DNA from: Candidatus Uhrbacteria bacterium
GTDB lineage: Bacteria > Patescibacteriota > Patescibacteriia > 2-12-FULL-60-25
DNA: 64,000 nt
Assembly: GCA_008363075.1 (NCBI GenBank)
Contig: RHKK01000004.1
Location: 16,065 to 80,064, forward strand
Reading direction: 5' to 3'
Shown: piece by piece, positions 16,960 through 25,425 of the stretch
Numbering within the stretch: the first letter of the stretch is position 1
How the letters are laid out: the number at the start of each line of letters is the position of its first letter
Notes under the pieces: generated by a model
Seen by the model: the letters and a program-made list of their open reading frames with translations, nothing else
Database searches by the model: none
Told to the model about the DNA's origin: nothing
Translations under genes and position numbers: made by a program

Positions 16960-17364
16960 ATGATGCGGGGAGACGGACGATCCGCGATGCGCGGATGGAT
17001 GCACGGCCTGGTCGCGTTGGCGACCGTCGTCGTCGTGTTTTCCGCCTCCTGCCACACCGCACTCGGGCTTCCGCAGCGCCATGATCCGCATGAAGCCGGT
17101 CAGTGCAAGCAACACACGTTGAGGGAGTTGGCCGATGCGCCGGCCCTGATCCTGAAGGACGCGAACCCGCCCAGGCCGCTGGAAGCGACGTGGCTCGCGG
17201 TGTCGCTCTTACTCATCTTGTCCCTCGTCCGCCGCGTCGAAGACGATCGGCGAGCAGACATCCGCGCACGCATTCGTCAGCTTGCCTGGATTTGGGCCAG
17301 AGGCTCGCCGATCACGGCAAGTCGGTTCATGCCGATACACACCCCCCGTTCCGAAACCGCGTAA
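16960..17364 (+). CDS. Small membrane protein with Cys/His-rich outer loop
   Basis: About 134 residues from the ATG at 16960 (or 16963). TM1 is WMHGLVALATVVVVFSASC, followed by a short loop CHTALGLPQRHDPHEAGQC with three His and two Cys. TM2 is TWLAVSLLLILSLV, and the tail is basic (RRADIRARIRQLAW). The layout parallels the protein at 11616-12071, suggesting a related surface metal-binding role. The frame is open further upstream, but the residues before 16960 cross a palindrome and a -10-like TATAAC. Function inferred only from composition and location. Confidence 0.62.
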   Translation: MMRGDGRSAMRGWMHGLVALATVVVVFSASCHTALGLPQRHDPHEAGQCKQHTLRELADAPALILKDANPPRPLEATWLAVSLLLILSLVRRVEDDRRADIRARIRQLAWIWARGSPITASRFMPIHTPRSETA

Positions 17365-17408
17365 CGTGATGAAGAAAAATCATTCCTCTTCACTCTTACG
17401 TTACGCAA
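17364..17408 (+). other. Imperfect inverted repeat before the DsbA-like gene
   Basis: GTAACG near 17362-17367 pairs with CGTTAC near 17399-17404, with further partial pairing inside (ATGAAG with CTTCAC). It may be a weak terminator or leader structure. Confidence 0.3.
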
Positions 17409-17411
17409 TCT

Positions 17412-18185
17412 ATGGATCCAAAACAGGATTTCTTTTCGGCAATGCCGTCCAAGCCGAGCTTCTTCTTCGGACTCGTCAGCGGCGTCGCCGGGGTCAGTAT
17501 CATCAGTCTCGTCCTCCTGCTTGGAGGCGTCTTCCCGGCGCCGCGCGGTTCCGCCGCCGGCCCTTCGACGCCTCCCGCCGCGGTCCCGTCCGTTCCGACG
17601 CCGAGCGTGCCTGCGCCGCTGCCGCCGGCCGGCGACCCGCCGCCCGTCACCGATGCGGACCACATTCGCGGTGACAAGAACGCCAAGGTGACGCTCATCG
17701 AGTACTCGGACTTCGAATGCCCGTTCTGCAAGCGGTTCCATCCCACCATGCAGCAGGCGTTGCAGGAATTCGGCGGGCAGGTGCGGTGGGTATATCGGCA
17801 CTTCCCCCTCTCGTTCCACGATCCGCTCGCGACGACGCAGGCCGAGGCGGTGGAATGCGCAAACGAACTCGCCGGTAACGACGCGTTCTGGAAATTTTCG
17901 GACCGCATCTTCGAGACGACGGCATCGAACGGGAACGGGATGACCGTGGATCAGCTCTACGGCATCGCGCGCGATCTCGAGCTGGACGAGACGAGATTCA
18001 GAACATGTCTGGAGAGCGGCAAATACCGTCAGCATATCCGGGACGAAATCGCCGCGGGCAGCGCCGCCGGCATTACCGGCACGCCCGGCACGTTCCTCGT
18101 CGACGAAAACGGGAACTCACAGTTGATTTCCGGCGCGCAGCCGTATGAGGTTGTCCGTGCGGCGATCCAATCCGTCCTGAACTAG
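17412..18185 (+). CDS. DsbA-family thiol:disulfide oxidoreductase, membrane anchored
   Basis: A 257-residue extracytoplasmic oxidoreductase. A membrane anchor (FFFGLVSGVAGVSIISLVLLL) is followed by a long Pro/Ala linker (residues 45-78) and a thioredoxin-fold domain with active site CPFC at 103-106 in IEYSDFECPFCKRFH. It ends with the cis-proline segment GITGTPGTFLVDENG. Catalyses disulfide formation or isomerisation outside the membrane. In this island it may mature Cys-rich copper proteins, which is inference. Closely similar enzymes are common in CPR genomes. Confidence 0.92.
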   Translation: MDPKQDFFSAMPSKPSFFFGLVSGVAGVSIISLVLLLGGVFPAPRGSAAGPSTPPAAVPSVPTPSVPAPLPPAGDPPPVTDADHIRGDKNAKVTLIEYSDFECPFCKRFHPTMQQALQEFGGQVRWVYRHFPLSFHDPLATTQAEAVECANELAGNDAFWKFSDRIFETTASNGNGMTVDQLYGIARDLELDETRFRTCLESGKYRQHIRDEIAAGSAAGITGTPGTFLVDENGNSQLISGAQPYEVVRAAIQSVLN

Positions 18186-18207
18186 CGGCATGTTAGACTA
18201 GAACAGA

Positions 18208-18233
18208 ATCGGGGGCGCTTCGGCGCCCCCGAT
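18208..18233 (+). terminator. 11-bp hairpin with TTCG loop
   Basis: ATCGGGGGCGC (18208-18218), TTCG, GCGCCCCCGAT (18223-18233). No T-run follows and the next ATG is 12 bases away. It could stop transcription of the upstream gene or be a leader structure downstream of a possible TTAGACT -10 at 18193-18199. Confidence 0.6.
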
Positions 18234-18244
18234 CGCCTACGCCT

Positions 18245-19825
18245 ATGAAAAAATATTCCGTCCACATCCTCGTATGTTTCGTTGCGATCCTGCTCTTGAT
18301 CGCCGTGTTGGCGTGGAGCTCCGGTACTCCGTCTTCCGCGCCTACGGACGGTCCGACAGGAATCGCTGACACGACGTCGGGACTCGTCACGTTGGAGAGC
18401 GGCGATACGTACGATCTTGTCGCGCGCCCGGTGCAAAAGGAGATCGGAGGCAAGACGCAAAACATGCTCGCATACAACGGGCAGATCCCTGGACCGGTTC
18501 TCAAAGTGAAGCAGGGGAGCGAGATCACGATCCGGTTCAAGAACGAAATGGACTGGGAGACGTCGCTTCATTCACATGGCGTACGCGTCGACAACGCGAT
18601 GGATGGCGCGGCTCCGTTCACGCAGCCGCATGTCCCCCCGGGCGAATCGTTCACATACACGCTGCGCTTTCCCGACGCGGGCGCGTACTGGTACCACCCG
18701 CACTCCCGAGAAGACGCCACGCAGGAACTCGGGCTCTATGGGATGTTCATCGTCGAGCCGCAAGATATCACGTATTGGAATCCGGTCCACCGCGAGATGC
18801 CGCTCGTACTCGACGACGTGTTGGTAGATGCGAACGGTTTGATCGCCCCGTTCTCGAACACGACGGTCAGCCACGCGCTGATGGGGCGATTCGGCAATAC
18901 GATGCTCGTAAACGGTCGGACGGATTTTGCGATGTCCGCGAAGCAGGACGAAGTGATCCGCTTCTACGTTCTCAATGCGGCCAACACGCGACCGTTCAAG
19001 CTCGCCTTCGACGGCGCGAAGATGAAGCTCGTCGGATCCGACGGGGGACGCGCCGCGCATGACGAGTGGGTTGAAGATGTCCTTATCGGTCCGTCCGAAC
19101 GCGCCGTCGTCGAGGTGAAATTCGATCGACCGGGACAAGTCCAAATCGAGCACCGGACGCCGTTGCGTACCTACGCCCTCGGTCGTGTCCGCGTCTTGGC
19201 GGATGACTCGGTTTCCGCACTGCCGATTTCATACGAAGTGCTCGGCGAGGCGCCGTACACTATGTTCCCGAATCTTGCGGATTGGTATGACCGCGAACCG
19301 GACAAGCGACTGCGTTTGGACGTGGATCTCGGCATGATGGGGCAATCTTCCGGCATGGCGGGGCATGGCGGGATGATGGGCGGCCCCATGGGACACGAGA
19401 TGGCGGGCGAGCCGCCGGAAGACGGAATCGAGTGGGAGCAGCCCGCCGATCTCATGAATGCCATGTCCACTCCGCGGACCGTCAAATGGAAGTTCGTGGA
19501 AGACGCAACCGGCCGCGAGAATATGGATATTGATTGGACCTTCAAAAAAGGCGAATATGTGAAGATGCGCCTCGTAAACGATCCCGACTCCGATCATCCC
19601 ATGCAGCACCCGATCCACCTGCACGGCCAGCGCTTCATGATCCTGGCGCGCGATGGGAAGCGCGATGACAATCCGGTGTGGAAGGACACGGTGTTCGTGA
19701 AGGCGGGGGAGACGGTGGACATCCTCGTCGAGGCGTCGAATCCCGGCGAGTGGCTCATGCATTGCCACATTCCCGAACACATGGAGAGCGGGATGATGGG
19801 CGAATTCAAAGTGATAGAATCGTGA
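18245..19825 (+). CDS. Multicopper oxidase (CueO/CopA-oxidase type)
   Basis: A 526-residue exported oxidase, probably oxidising Cu(I) to the less toxic Cu(II) outside the membrane. It starts with an anchor or signal segment (HILVCFVAILLLIAVLAW). All four copper-ligand motifs are present: HSHG at 109, YHPHS near 151, HPIHLHG near 455 and HCHIPEHMESGM near 506, the last giving type 1 and type 3 ligands with an axial Met. A Met/His-rich insert (MMGQSSGMAGHGGMMGG) before the third domain resembles the methionine-rich regions of cuprous oxidases. Its place in the island supports the role. Confidence 0.93.
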   Translation: MKKYSVHILVCFVAILLLIAVLAWSSGTPSSAPTDGPTGIADTTSGLVTLESGDTYDLVARPVQKEIGGKTQNMLAYNGQIPGPVLKVKQGSEITIRFKNEMDWETSLHSHGVRVDNAMDGAAPFTQPHVPPGESFTYTLRFPDAGAYWYHPHSREDATQELGLYGMFIVEPQDITYWNPVHREMPLVLDDVLVDANGLIAPFSNTTVSHALMGRFGNTMLVNGRTDFAMSAKQDEVIRFYVLNAANTRPFKLAFDGAKMKLVGSDGGRAAHDEWVEDVLIGPSERAVVEVKFDRPGQVQIEHRTPLRTYALGRVRVLADDSVSALPISYEVLGEAPYTMFPNLADWYDREPDKRLRLDVDLGMMGQSSGMAGHGGMMGGPMGHEMAGEPPEDGIEWEQPADLMNAMSTPRTVKWKFVEDATGRENMDIDWTFKKGEYVKMRLVNDPDSDHPMQHPIHLHGQRFMILARDGKRDDNPVWKDTVFVKAGETVDILVEASNPGEWLMHCHIPEHMESGMMGEFKVIES

Positions 19826-19848
19826 TAGAGAAAAGTAAAACAGCTTGT

Positions 19849-20997
19849 ATGGAGCAAACCCAAAGACCAACTGATCGGTTTCGCCGTTTCATCGATCATG
19901 TTCTCGAAGGCACGGACGTGCGGATCAACGGCGATCGACCGTGGGACATCCGTGTGAAGGATGAACGGCTGTTCGCGCGTGTCCTCTCCACCGGAACGCT
20001 CGGCTTCGGCGAGGCGTACATGGACGGATGGTGGGAATGCGACGCGATCGACGAGATGATCGACCGCCTCCTGCGTCATGACGTGCGTAAAAGACTCAAA
20101 CCGACGGCGGCGCTGGTCCGGGATGCCGTTCATGCGAGATTGATCAACCGTCAACACAAACGCCGCGCGTTCCACATCGGCGAGCGGCATTACGATATCG
20201 GCAACGATCTCTATGGTGCCATGCTCGACCGACGGTTGACATACACGTGCGGGTATTGGAGTTCGCCGACAGGTCGCGCGACGAATCTCGACGAAGCGCA
20301 GGAAGCGAAACTTGATCTCGTCTGCCGGAAAATCGGATTGCAACCGGGGCAGCGCGTGCTCGACATCGGGTGCGGATGGGGGAGCTTCGCCAAATTCGCC
20401 GCCGAGAAATACGGCGCGCATGTCGTCGGCATCACCGTGTCGAAGGAGCAGGTCGCGCTCGGAACGGAGTTCTGCCGCAGCCTTCCCGTCGAGCTGCGCT
20501 TGCAGGATTATCGCGACGTGCACGAGACGTTCGATCATGTGATTTCGCTCGGGATGTTCGAGCACGTCGGATACAAGAACTATCACGAGTATTTCCGCGT
20601 CGTCCGTCGATGCCTCAAGCCCGACGGTCTCTTCCTCTTGCACACCATCGGCGGGAACGTCTCGGCCAGGAATACCGACCCGTGGATCGATCGCTACATC
20701 TTCCCGAACTCGATGATCCCGTCCGCCGCCCAAATCTCCAGAGCGGCGGAAGGAGCCTTCGTGATGGAAGACTGGCACAACTTCGGCGCGGATTACGACC
20801 GGACGCTCATGGCTTGGCATCAAAACGTCGAGTCGCACTGGCCGGAGCTATCGGTGCGCTACGATGAACGATTCCATCGCATGTGGCGATATTACCTCTT
20901 GAGCTGCGCGGGAAGCTTCCGCGCGCGCGTGAACCAGCTGTGGCAAGTCGTCTTCTCGCCGAAGGGTATCCCGGGCGGGTATCGGGCCGTTCGGTAG
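19849..20997 (+). CDS. cfa: Cyclopropane-fatty-acyl-phospholipid synthase
   Basis: A 382-residue S-adenosylmethionine-dependent enzyme that adds a methylene bridge to unsaturated acyl chains in membrane phospholipids. Features include the N-terminal lipid-binding part with GEAYMDGWWECD, the signature HIGERHYDIGNDLYGAML, the SAM-binding loop VLDIGCGWGSFAKF near residue 170, and FEHVGYKNYHEYF. The ATG at 19849 is used because upstream in-frame codons overlap the oxidase gene. Membrane-lipid modification next to copper defence would fit a stress island, but this is inference. Confidence 0.95.
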   Translation: MEQTQRPTDRFRRFIDHVLEGTDVRINGDRPWDIRVKDERLFARVLSTGTLGFGEAYMDGWWECDAIDEMIDRLLRHDVRKRLKPTAALVRDAVHARLINRQHKRRAFHIGERHYDIGNDLYGAMLDRRLTYTCGYWSSPTGRATNLDEAQEAKLDLVCRKIGLQPGQRVLDIGCGWGSFAKFAAEKYGAHVVGITVSKEQVALGTEFCRSLPVELRLQDYRDVHETFDHVISLGMFEHVGYKNYHEYFRVVRRCLKPDGLFLLHTIGGNVSARNTDPWIDRYIFPNSMIPSAAQISRAAEGAFVMEDWHNFGADYDRTLMAWHQNVESHWPELSVRYDERFHRMWRYYLLSCAGSFRARVNQLWQVVFSPKGIPGGYRAVR

Positions 20998-21017
20998 CCC
21001 GTCTCGTCGAATCGTGA

Positions 21018-21023
21018 TAAAAT
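21018..21023 (+). promoter_or_regulatory. Candidate -10 element (TAAAAT in TGATAAAAT)
   Basis: TGATAAAAT lies 32 bases before the ATG at 21056 and matches the GATAAAAT octamer at 5101-5108. No -35 consensus is visible. Confidence 0.45.
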
Positions 21024-21055
21024 AAGATTGCATTCTTTCTATTCTTTCGTTCCCT

Positions 21056-21331
21056 ATGTTCAAATCCAAATCCATGCCGTGGCGACACGCAGCGGCCATA
21101 GGCCTCTTCGTCGTCGGTCTGTATGTCCTGTGCCTCGTGTGGCGCGTCCTCCTCGTCGATCCCGAGGTGGTCCGTTTCCATCTGCTCGCGTTGAAGACCG
21201 CTTTCCCCGGTTTTCAGGGGATGGATGCCGCAAGCATGCTCTGGGGAGGTGTTCTCTCGTTCGTGTACGGTTTTCTCGCTTCGCTCGCGTTCCACGGCCT
21301 GCATAAGGGCTGCTGCGGGCTGAAAGGGTAG
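21056..21331 (+). CDS. Two-helix membrane protein of unknown function
   Basis: A 91-residue protein with helices AAIGLFVVGLYVLCLVWRVLL and ASMLWGGVLSFVYGFLASLAFHGL, ending in HKGCCGLKG. The pattern recalls small DUF5676-like two-helix proteins found near metal genes, but I cannot confirm membership. It is followed nine bases later by the next gene. Confidence 0.65.
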   Translation: MFKSKSMPWRHAAAIGLFVVGLYVLCLVWRVLLVDPEVVRFHLLALKTAFPGFQGMDAASMLWGGVLSFVYGFLASLAFHGLHKGCCGLKG

Positions 21332-21339
21332 AAATCTCT

Positions 21340-21636
21340 ATGACAAAGCAGCAAAGAAAAAAGGCCGTCATGAACATCCCCGCCGAGCCCATGATCATGG
21401 CACTGGGAGCGGCTGCGATCTTGCGTGATAAAACGTATGATGCGCTGGCCACGGCGCTTGAGCAGACCAAGTGGGTCGGCAAGAGCCAAAAGGAGATTCA
21501 AAAAAAGCTGATGTCGACCGGTGAGAAAGAATACGCCAGGCTCATGCGCGATGTCGAGCGCACGATGAACGCGGCGATGAAACAGGCGAAAAAGCCGATC
21601 AAGACCGCCAAGCGCGGATCGAAGAAGAGGCGATAA
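21340..21636 (+). CDS. Lysine-rich small protein of unknown function
   Basis: A 98-residue protein, mostly helical, with a short hydrophobic part (MNIPAEPMIMALGAAAIL) and a strongly basic C-terminus (KKPIKTAKRGSKKRR). The tail would suit nucleic-acid or membrane-phosphate binding. No family is recognised. The gene ends just before a shared bidirectional terminator. Confidence 0.6.
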   Translation: MTKQQRKKAVMNIPAEPMIMALGAAAILRDKTYDALATALEQTKWVGKSQKEIQKKLMSTGEKEYARLMRDVERTMNAAMKQAKKPIKTAKRGSKKRR

Positions 21637-21648
21637 GCCGTCGCAAAT

Positions 21649-21677
21649 GAAAAGGAGCCGTCACGCGGCTCCTTTTC
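21649..21677. terminator. Bidirectional terminator between convergent genes
   Basis: GAAAAGGAGCCG (21649-21660), loop TCACG, CGGCTCCTTTTC (21666-21677). The right arm is also the last codons and stop of the ubiB-like gene on the minus strand. Confidence 0.85.
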
Positions 21678-23367
21678 GAATCTTGAAAAAGACGATCACT
21701 CCGAGCATGACGGAGGCAAGGATGCCGAAGGTCGCGAGTGGAATGCCTAAGATATGCGTGACGCCTTGGAGATGCAGGAGCACGGAACTGGCAAGCAGGA
21801 CCGCGACGAAGACGAGGGAGAGGATGCGCACATCGGTTTGGCGATCGATCTCCTGGGTGATCGCGTGGAACTCGTCGGCGTTCAGTCTCACCTCTACGCG
21901 TTCCTGCTTGGCAAGCCGGATGAGATGCCGGGCGGCTTCCGGCAGGTCGTCGAGCAGGGCGTTCGCATCCAGCGCGGCGTCGCGGGTGCGTCGCGCGAGA
22001 CGTCCGGGCTCGAGTTCGATCTTGATCGCGCGATCAAGATACGGCCGCAGCTCGTTGATGATGTCGAATTTGGGATCAAGGTCCAGCGCCATGCTTTCCA
22101 TGGTGATGATCGCCTTCGCGAGGAGCACGACTTCGGTCGGGAACGCCACGCCCATGCCCGCTCCGGAAATGATCACATCGTAAAACGTCTGCGAGAGACG
22201 CCGACCGGGTGTCGGGGCGTAAAACCAGCGCTCAAGCCTCGCCTTCGTGTCGGCCGCGAATCGGCGGTGATCCGCTCCGCGCTCCGGCTCCGCGATATGC
22301 AGAAGATGCTTGATCGCGGCGTCCGCATCCTTGTCGAGAAAGGCGAGGAAGCACCCGATCAGCTCGCGTCGCGTCGCGTCGGAAATGCGGCCCACGATCC
22401 CGAAATCGTGCAGGCACAAGACGCCGTTTTTTAGGACGAAGAAATTTCCGGGGTGCGGATCACCATGGAACAGACCGAGCTCAAAAAACTGGCGAAACGC
22501 GAGCCGGACGCCCGTGCGCGCGAGCTCCTTGCGCGAGACCCCGAGCTTCTTCAGGGCCTTGTGGTCGTCCGGTCGCACGCCGCGACTGAACTCCATCGTG
22601 AGGACATGCGGCGTCGTGTAGGTCCAATGCACGTCGGGAATGTAAAAACGTTCCTCATCGGACAAAAGCGAGCGGAAATGCGCGATGTGCGTCGCTTCGT
22701 TGAGAAGATCAAGCTCGCGCATGGTCCATTCCGCGAACTCGTCCACGACGCGCGTTGGCCGCAGCGAACGTGCGGTCGAAATACGCTCTTCCAAAAGACG
22801 GGCGAGCCATTGCAGGATCAGGATGTCTTCTCCGATCGTCTTGTCGATGCCGGGACGGAGAATTTTGACGGCGACGTCGGCGCCGTTGCGGAGCCTGCCT
22901 CGATACACCTGGGCCAAGGATGCCGAACCGATGCACTTCGGACTGAGCGTTTTGAACGCGAGTTGGACCGGCTGTTTCAGTTCCCGCTTCAGCACGGCTT
23001 CGAGTTCCGAAAATGGGAGGGCAGGCACCTCGTCCTGCAGTTTGCGCAGCTCGTTGGCGATCTCCGGCCCGACCAGGTCCGCCCGCAGGCTTAAAATCTG
23101 ACCGAATTTCACGAACGTCGGTCCGAGCTTCTCGAATCCGAGTCGCAATCGGACGGGAAGGCGCCGCCACTCCTCGGCATGCAGGTCTTCGATCGAAACG
23201 TCCGCGTTTTTTGGCAGGCGGAAGCGTCCCATGAGACGCAGGCGTAACGGGAGATGTTTTTGCAGCTGGAGTTGTCGGATCAGCAACCCGAAGCCGATTT
23301 CATAAAAGACGCCGATGATTTCACGGACGCGACGAACGTTCACGCGTCGAAGGGTCGGAGTCGGCAT
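21661..23367 (-). CDS. UbiB/ABC1/AarF-family atypical kinase
   Basis: About 568 residues of the protein-kinase-like family with ATPase activity linked to isoprenoid-lipid metabolism. Visible hallmarks: the KxGQ motif as KFGQ (87-90) in KLGPTFVKFGQ, the A-rich-type loop GSASLAQVYRG, VAVKILRPG, ELDLLNEA, catalytic HGDPHPGNFF and the metal-binding DFG in LHDFGIVG. Two C-terminal membrane helices (ILSLVFVAVLLASSVLLHL and LGIPLATFGILASVMLGVI) anchor it. No quinone pathway genes are nearby. The ATG at 23367 is preferred over a longer frame that crosses the divergent promoter. Confidence 0.93.
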   Translation of the reverse strand: MPTPTLRRVNVRRVREIIGVFYEIGFGLLIRQLQLQKHLPLRLRLMGRFRLPKNADVSIEDLHAEEWRRLPVRLRLGFEKLGPTFVKFGQILSLRADLVGPEIANELRKLQDEVPALPFSELEAVLKRELKQPVQLAFKTLSPKCIGSASLAQVYRGRLRNGADVAVKILRPGIDKTIGEDILILQWLARLLEERISTARSLRPTRVVDEFAEWTMRELDLLNEATHIAHFRSLLSDEERFYIPDVHWTYTTPHVLTMEFSRGVRPDDHKALKKLGVSRKELARTGVRLAFRQFFELGLFHGDPHPGNFFVLKNGVLCLHDFGIVGRISDATRRELIGCFLAFLDKDADAAIKHLLHIAEPERGADHRRFAADTKARLERWFYAPTPGRRLSQTFYDVIISGAGMGVAFPTEVVLLAKAIITMESMALDLDPKFDIINELRPYLDRAIKIELEPGRLARRTRDAALDANALLDDLPEAARHLIRLAKQERVEVRLNADEFHAITQEIDRQTDVRILSLVFVAVLLASSVLLHLQGVTHILGIPLATFGILASVMLGVIVFFKIRKGAA

Positions 23368-23380
23368 GCCAAACGGCCCT

Positions 23381-23390
23381 ATGGTACCAT
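23381..23390. promoter_or_regulatory. Palindromic -10 shared by divergent promoters
   Basis: ATGGTACCAT is a perfect 10-bp palindrome between the UbiB gene (minus, ATG 23367) and the CPH ATPase (plus, ATG 23400). It offers TACCAT as a -10 on both strands, 9 and 13 bases from the two starts. Confidence 0.4.
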
Positions 23391-23399
23391 CCTGAACAT

Positions 23400-25421
23400 A
23401 TGAAAACAACGGGAACGGGGGCACATGCGGGACATGGGCGGATGGATGATTTTAACAAGCATGCCGGCCATTCCGCCGAGGCATTTCGACGGAAGTTCCT
23501 CGTCTGTCTCGTGCTGACGATCCCGGTCCTCTTGTATTCCGAAACCGTCCAATCCCTGCTTGGATACGTCCCGCCGTCGTTTCCGGGGGCGGTGTACGTA
23601 CCTCTCGTCCTTTCTTCGGTGATCTTTTTTTACGGCGGATGGATCTTTCTCGTGTCGGCGGTCCGTGAGTTGAGAGCGAAGTTGCCCGGCATGATGACGC
23701 TTATCTCGCTCGCGATCTCCGTCGCCTATCTGTATAGCGTTTCCATCGTGCTGATCGGCGAAGGGCAGACGCTGTTTTGGGAACTTGCGACGCTCATCAC
23801 GATCATGCTCCTCGGGCATTGGCTTGAGATGCGCGCGGTCTCGGGTGCGCAAAGCGCCCTGAAGGAATTGTCGAAACTTTTGCCTGACGAGGCCGAGGTG
23901 ATCCGCGACGGGAAGCCTGTGCGTATTCCGCTCTCGGAAGTGCGCGTTGGCGATGTGGTGCTCGTGAAACCGGGCGGGAACATTCCGACCGACGGAGCGG
24001 TTTCGGAAGGAATTTCGGACGTGAACGAGGCGATCGTGACCGGTGAGTCCAAACCCGTACCCAAACGAGAGGGAAGCGCCGTCATCGCCGGGACGACCAA
24101 CGGCGACGGAGCGTTGCGCATCCGCGTGACGCGGATCGGCGAGGAGACGTTTCTCGCCGGAGTCATGCGGCTCGTCGCCGAGGCACAAAGCTCGAAGTCG
24201 CGTTTGCAGATGTTGTCCGACCGGGCGGCCTATTATCTGACGATCATCGCGATCGCGGCCGGCGGCGCGACGCTCGCGGCGTGGCTGGGCGCGGGCGAGC
24301 CGGCCTTCGCCGTTGAGCGCATGGTGACCGTGCTCGTGATCGCGTGTCCTCATGCGCTCGGCCTCGCCATCCCGCTCGTTGCCTCGATTTCGACGACCAA
24401 GGCGGCGCGCAACGGATTTCTCGTGAAGCAGCGCCTTGCGCTTGAAGCCGCACGCCGTATCGACGTCGTCCTGTTCGACAAAACCGGCACGCTGACGAAA
24501 GGGGAGTTCGGCATCGACGCGATTCTTCCCGCCGACAGGGAAGACGAGGCATCCGTGCTGCGGTATGCTGCGAGCGTCAACGCGACCTCCGAACATCCGC
24601 TTGCGCATGCGATGGTGGAAGAGGCGCGCCGTCGTAACATCGAGCTATCGTCAGCCTCCGGGTTCCGTCGTCTCCCCGGAAAAGGCGCGGAAGCCGAAAT
24701 CGAGGGCGTGCGCACCGTCGTCGGCAGCCCGGTGCTTCTTGAGGAAGAGAGGGTGGCCGTCGACGAAGAGAGGCGGTCGCGCATGGACGAGCGTTCGGCG
24801 CAGGGAAAGACCGTGGTGGTGGTGACCCGCGGCGGCGCGTTCATCGGCGCGATCGCGCTCGCGGACGTTATTCGCGAGGAATCGCGCGAAGCGGTCCGTG
24901 CCCTGCGCGATCTGGGCATCAGGACGGCGATGATTACCGGAGACGCGGAGGATGTGGCGAAATGGGTCGCGGGCGAGCTCGGCATCGACGAGTATTTCGC
25001 AAAGGTTCTGCCGGAGCAGAAATCGGAAAAAGTAAAACTCTTACAAGCAAAAGGTCAACGAGTGGCGATGGTCGGAGACGGTGTGAACGATGCGCCCGCG
25101 CTGACGCAGGCCGATCTCGGTATCGCGATCGGCGCGGGCACGAATGTCGCCGTCGAATCGGCAGGCATTATCCTCGTGAAAAACGATCCGCGCGATATCC
25201 CGAAAATCATCAAACTCTCCAAACTCACCTATGTGAAAATGATCCAGAACCTGTTTTGGGCCACGGGTTATAACGTCGTCGCGATTCCGTTGGCGGCGGG
25301 CGTTCTTGCTTTCAAAGGTGTATTGTTGCAGCCCGCGCTTGCCGCACTTTTCATGTCGCTTTCGACCGTAATCGTTGCCGTAAACGCCATGCTGCTACGC
25401 CGTACATCGTTGGAGGCGTGA
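23400..25421 (+). CDS. copB: P1B-type metal ATPase, CPH class (CopB-like)
   Basis: A 673-residue heavy-metal pump. There is no HMA domain; instead the N-terminus is His-rich (AHAGHG, KHAGHS), typical of CopB-type P1B-3 ATPases that move Cu(II), Ag or Cu(I). The transport motif is CPHALG near residue 316, followed by DKTGTLTKG near 360, TSEHPLAHA, MITGDAEDVA and GDGVNDAPALTQADLGIAIG. It complements the CPC-class pump at 14007. The divergent promoter with ubiB separates it from the main copper operon. Confidence 0.94.
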   Translation: MKTTGTGAHAGHGRMDDFNKHAGHSAEAFRRKFLVCLVLTIPVLLYSETVQSLLGYVPPSFPGAVYVPLVLSSVIFFYGGWIFLVSAVRELRAKLPGMMTLISLAISVAYLYSVSIVLIGEGQTLFWELATLITIMLLGHWLEMRAVSGAQSALKELSKLLPDEAEVIRDGKPVRIPLSEVRVGDVVLVKPGGNIPTDGAVSEGISDVNEAIVTGESKPVPKREGSAVIAGTTNGDGALRIRVTRIGEETFLAGVMRLVAEAQSSKSRLQMLSDRAAYYLTIIAIAAGGATLAAWLGAGEPAFAVERMVTVLVIACPHALGLAIPLVASISTTKAARNGFLVKQRLALEAARRIDVVLFDKTGTLTKGEFGIDAILPADREDEASVLRYAASVNATSEHPLAHAMVEEARRRNIELSSASGFRRLPGKGAEAEIEGVRTVVGSPVLLEEERVAVDEERRSRMDERSAQGKTVVVVTRGGAFIGAIALADVIREESREAVRALRDLGIRTAMITGDAEDVAKWVAGELGIDEYFAKVLPEQKSEKVKLLQAKGQRVAMVGDGVNDAPALTQADLGIAIGAGTNVAVESAGIILVKNDPRDIPKIIKLSKLTYVKMIQNLFWATGYNVVAIPLAAGVLAFKGVLLQPALAALFMSLSTVIVAVNAMLLRRTSLEA

Positions 25422-25425
25422 TGCT

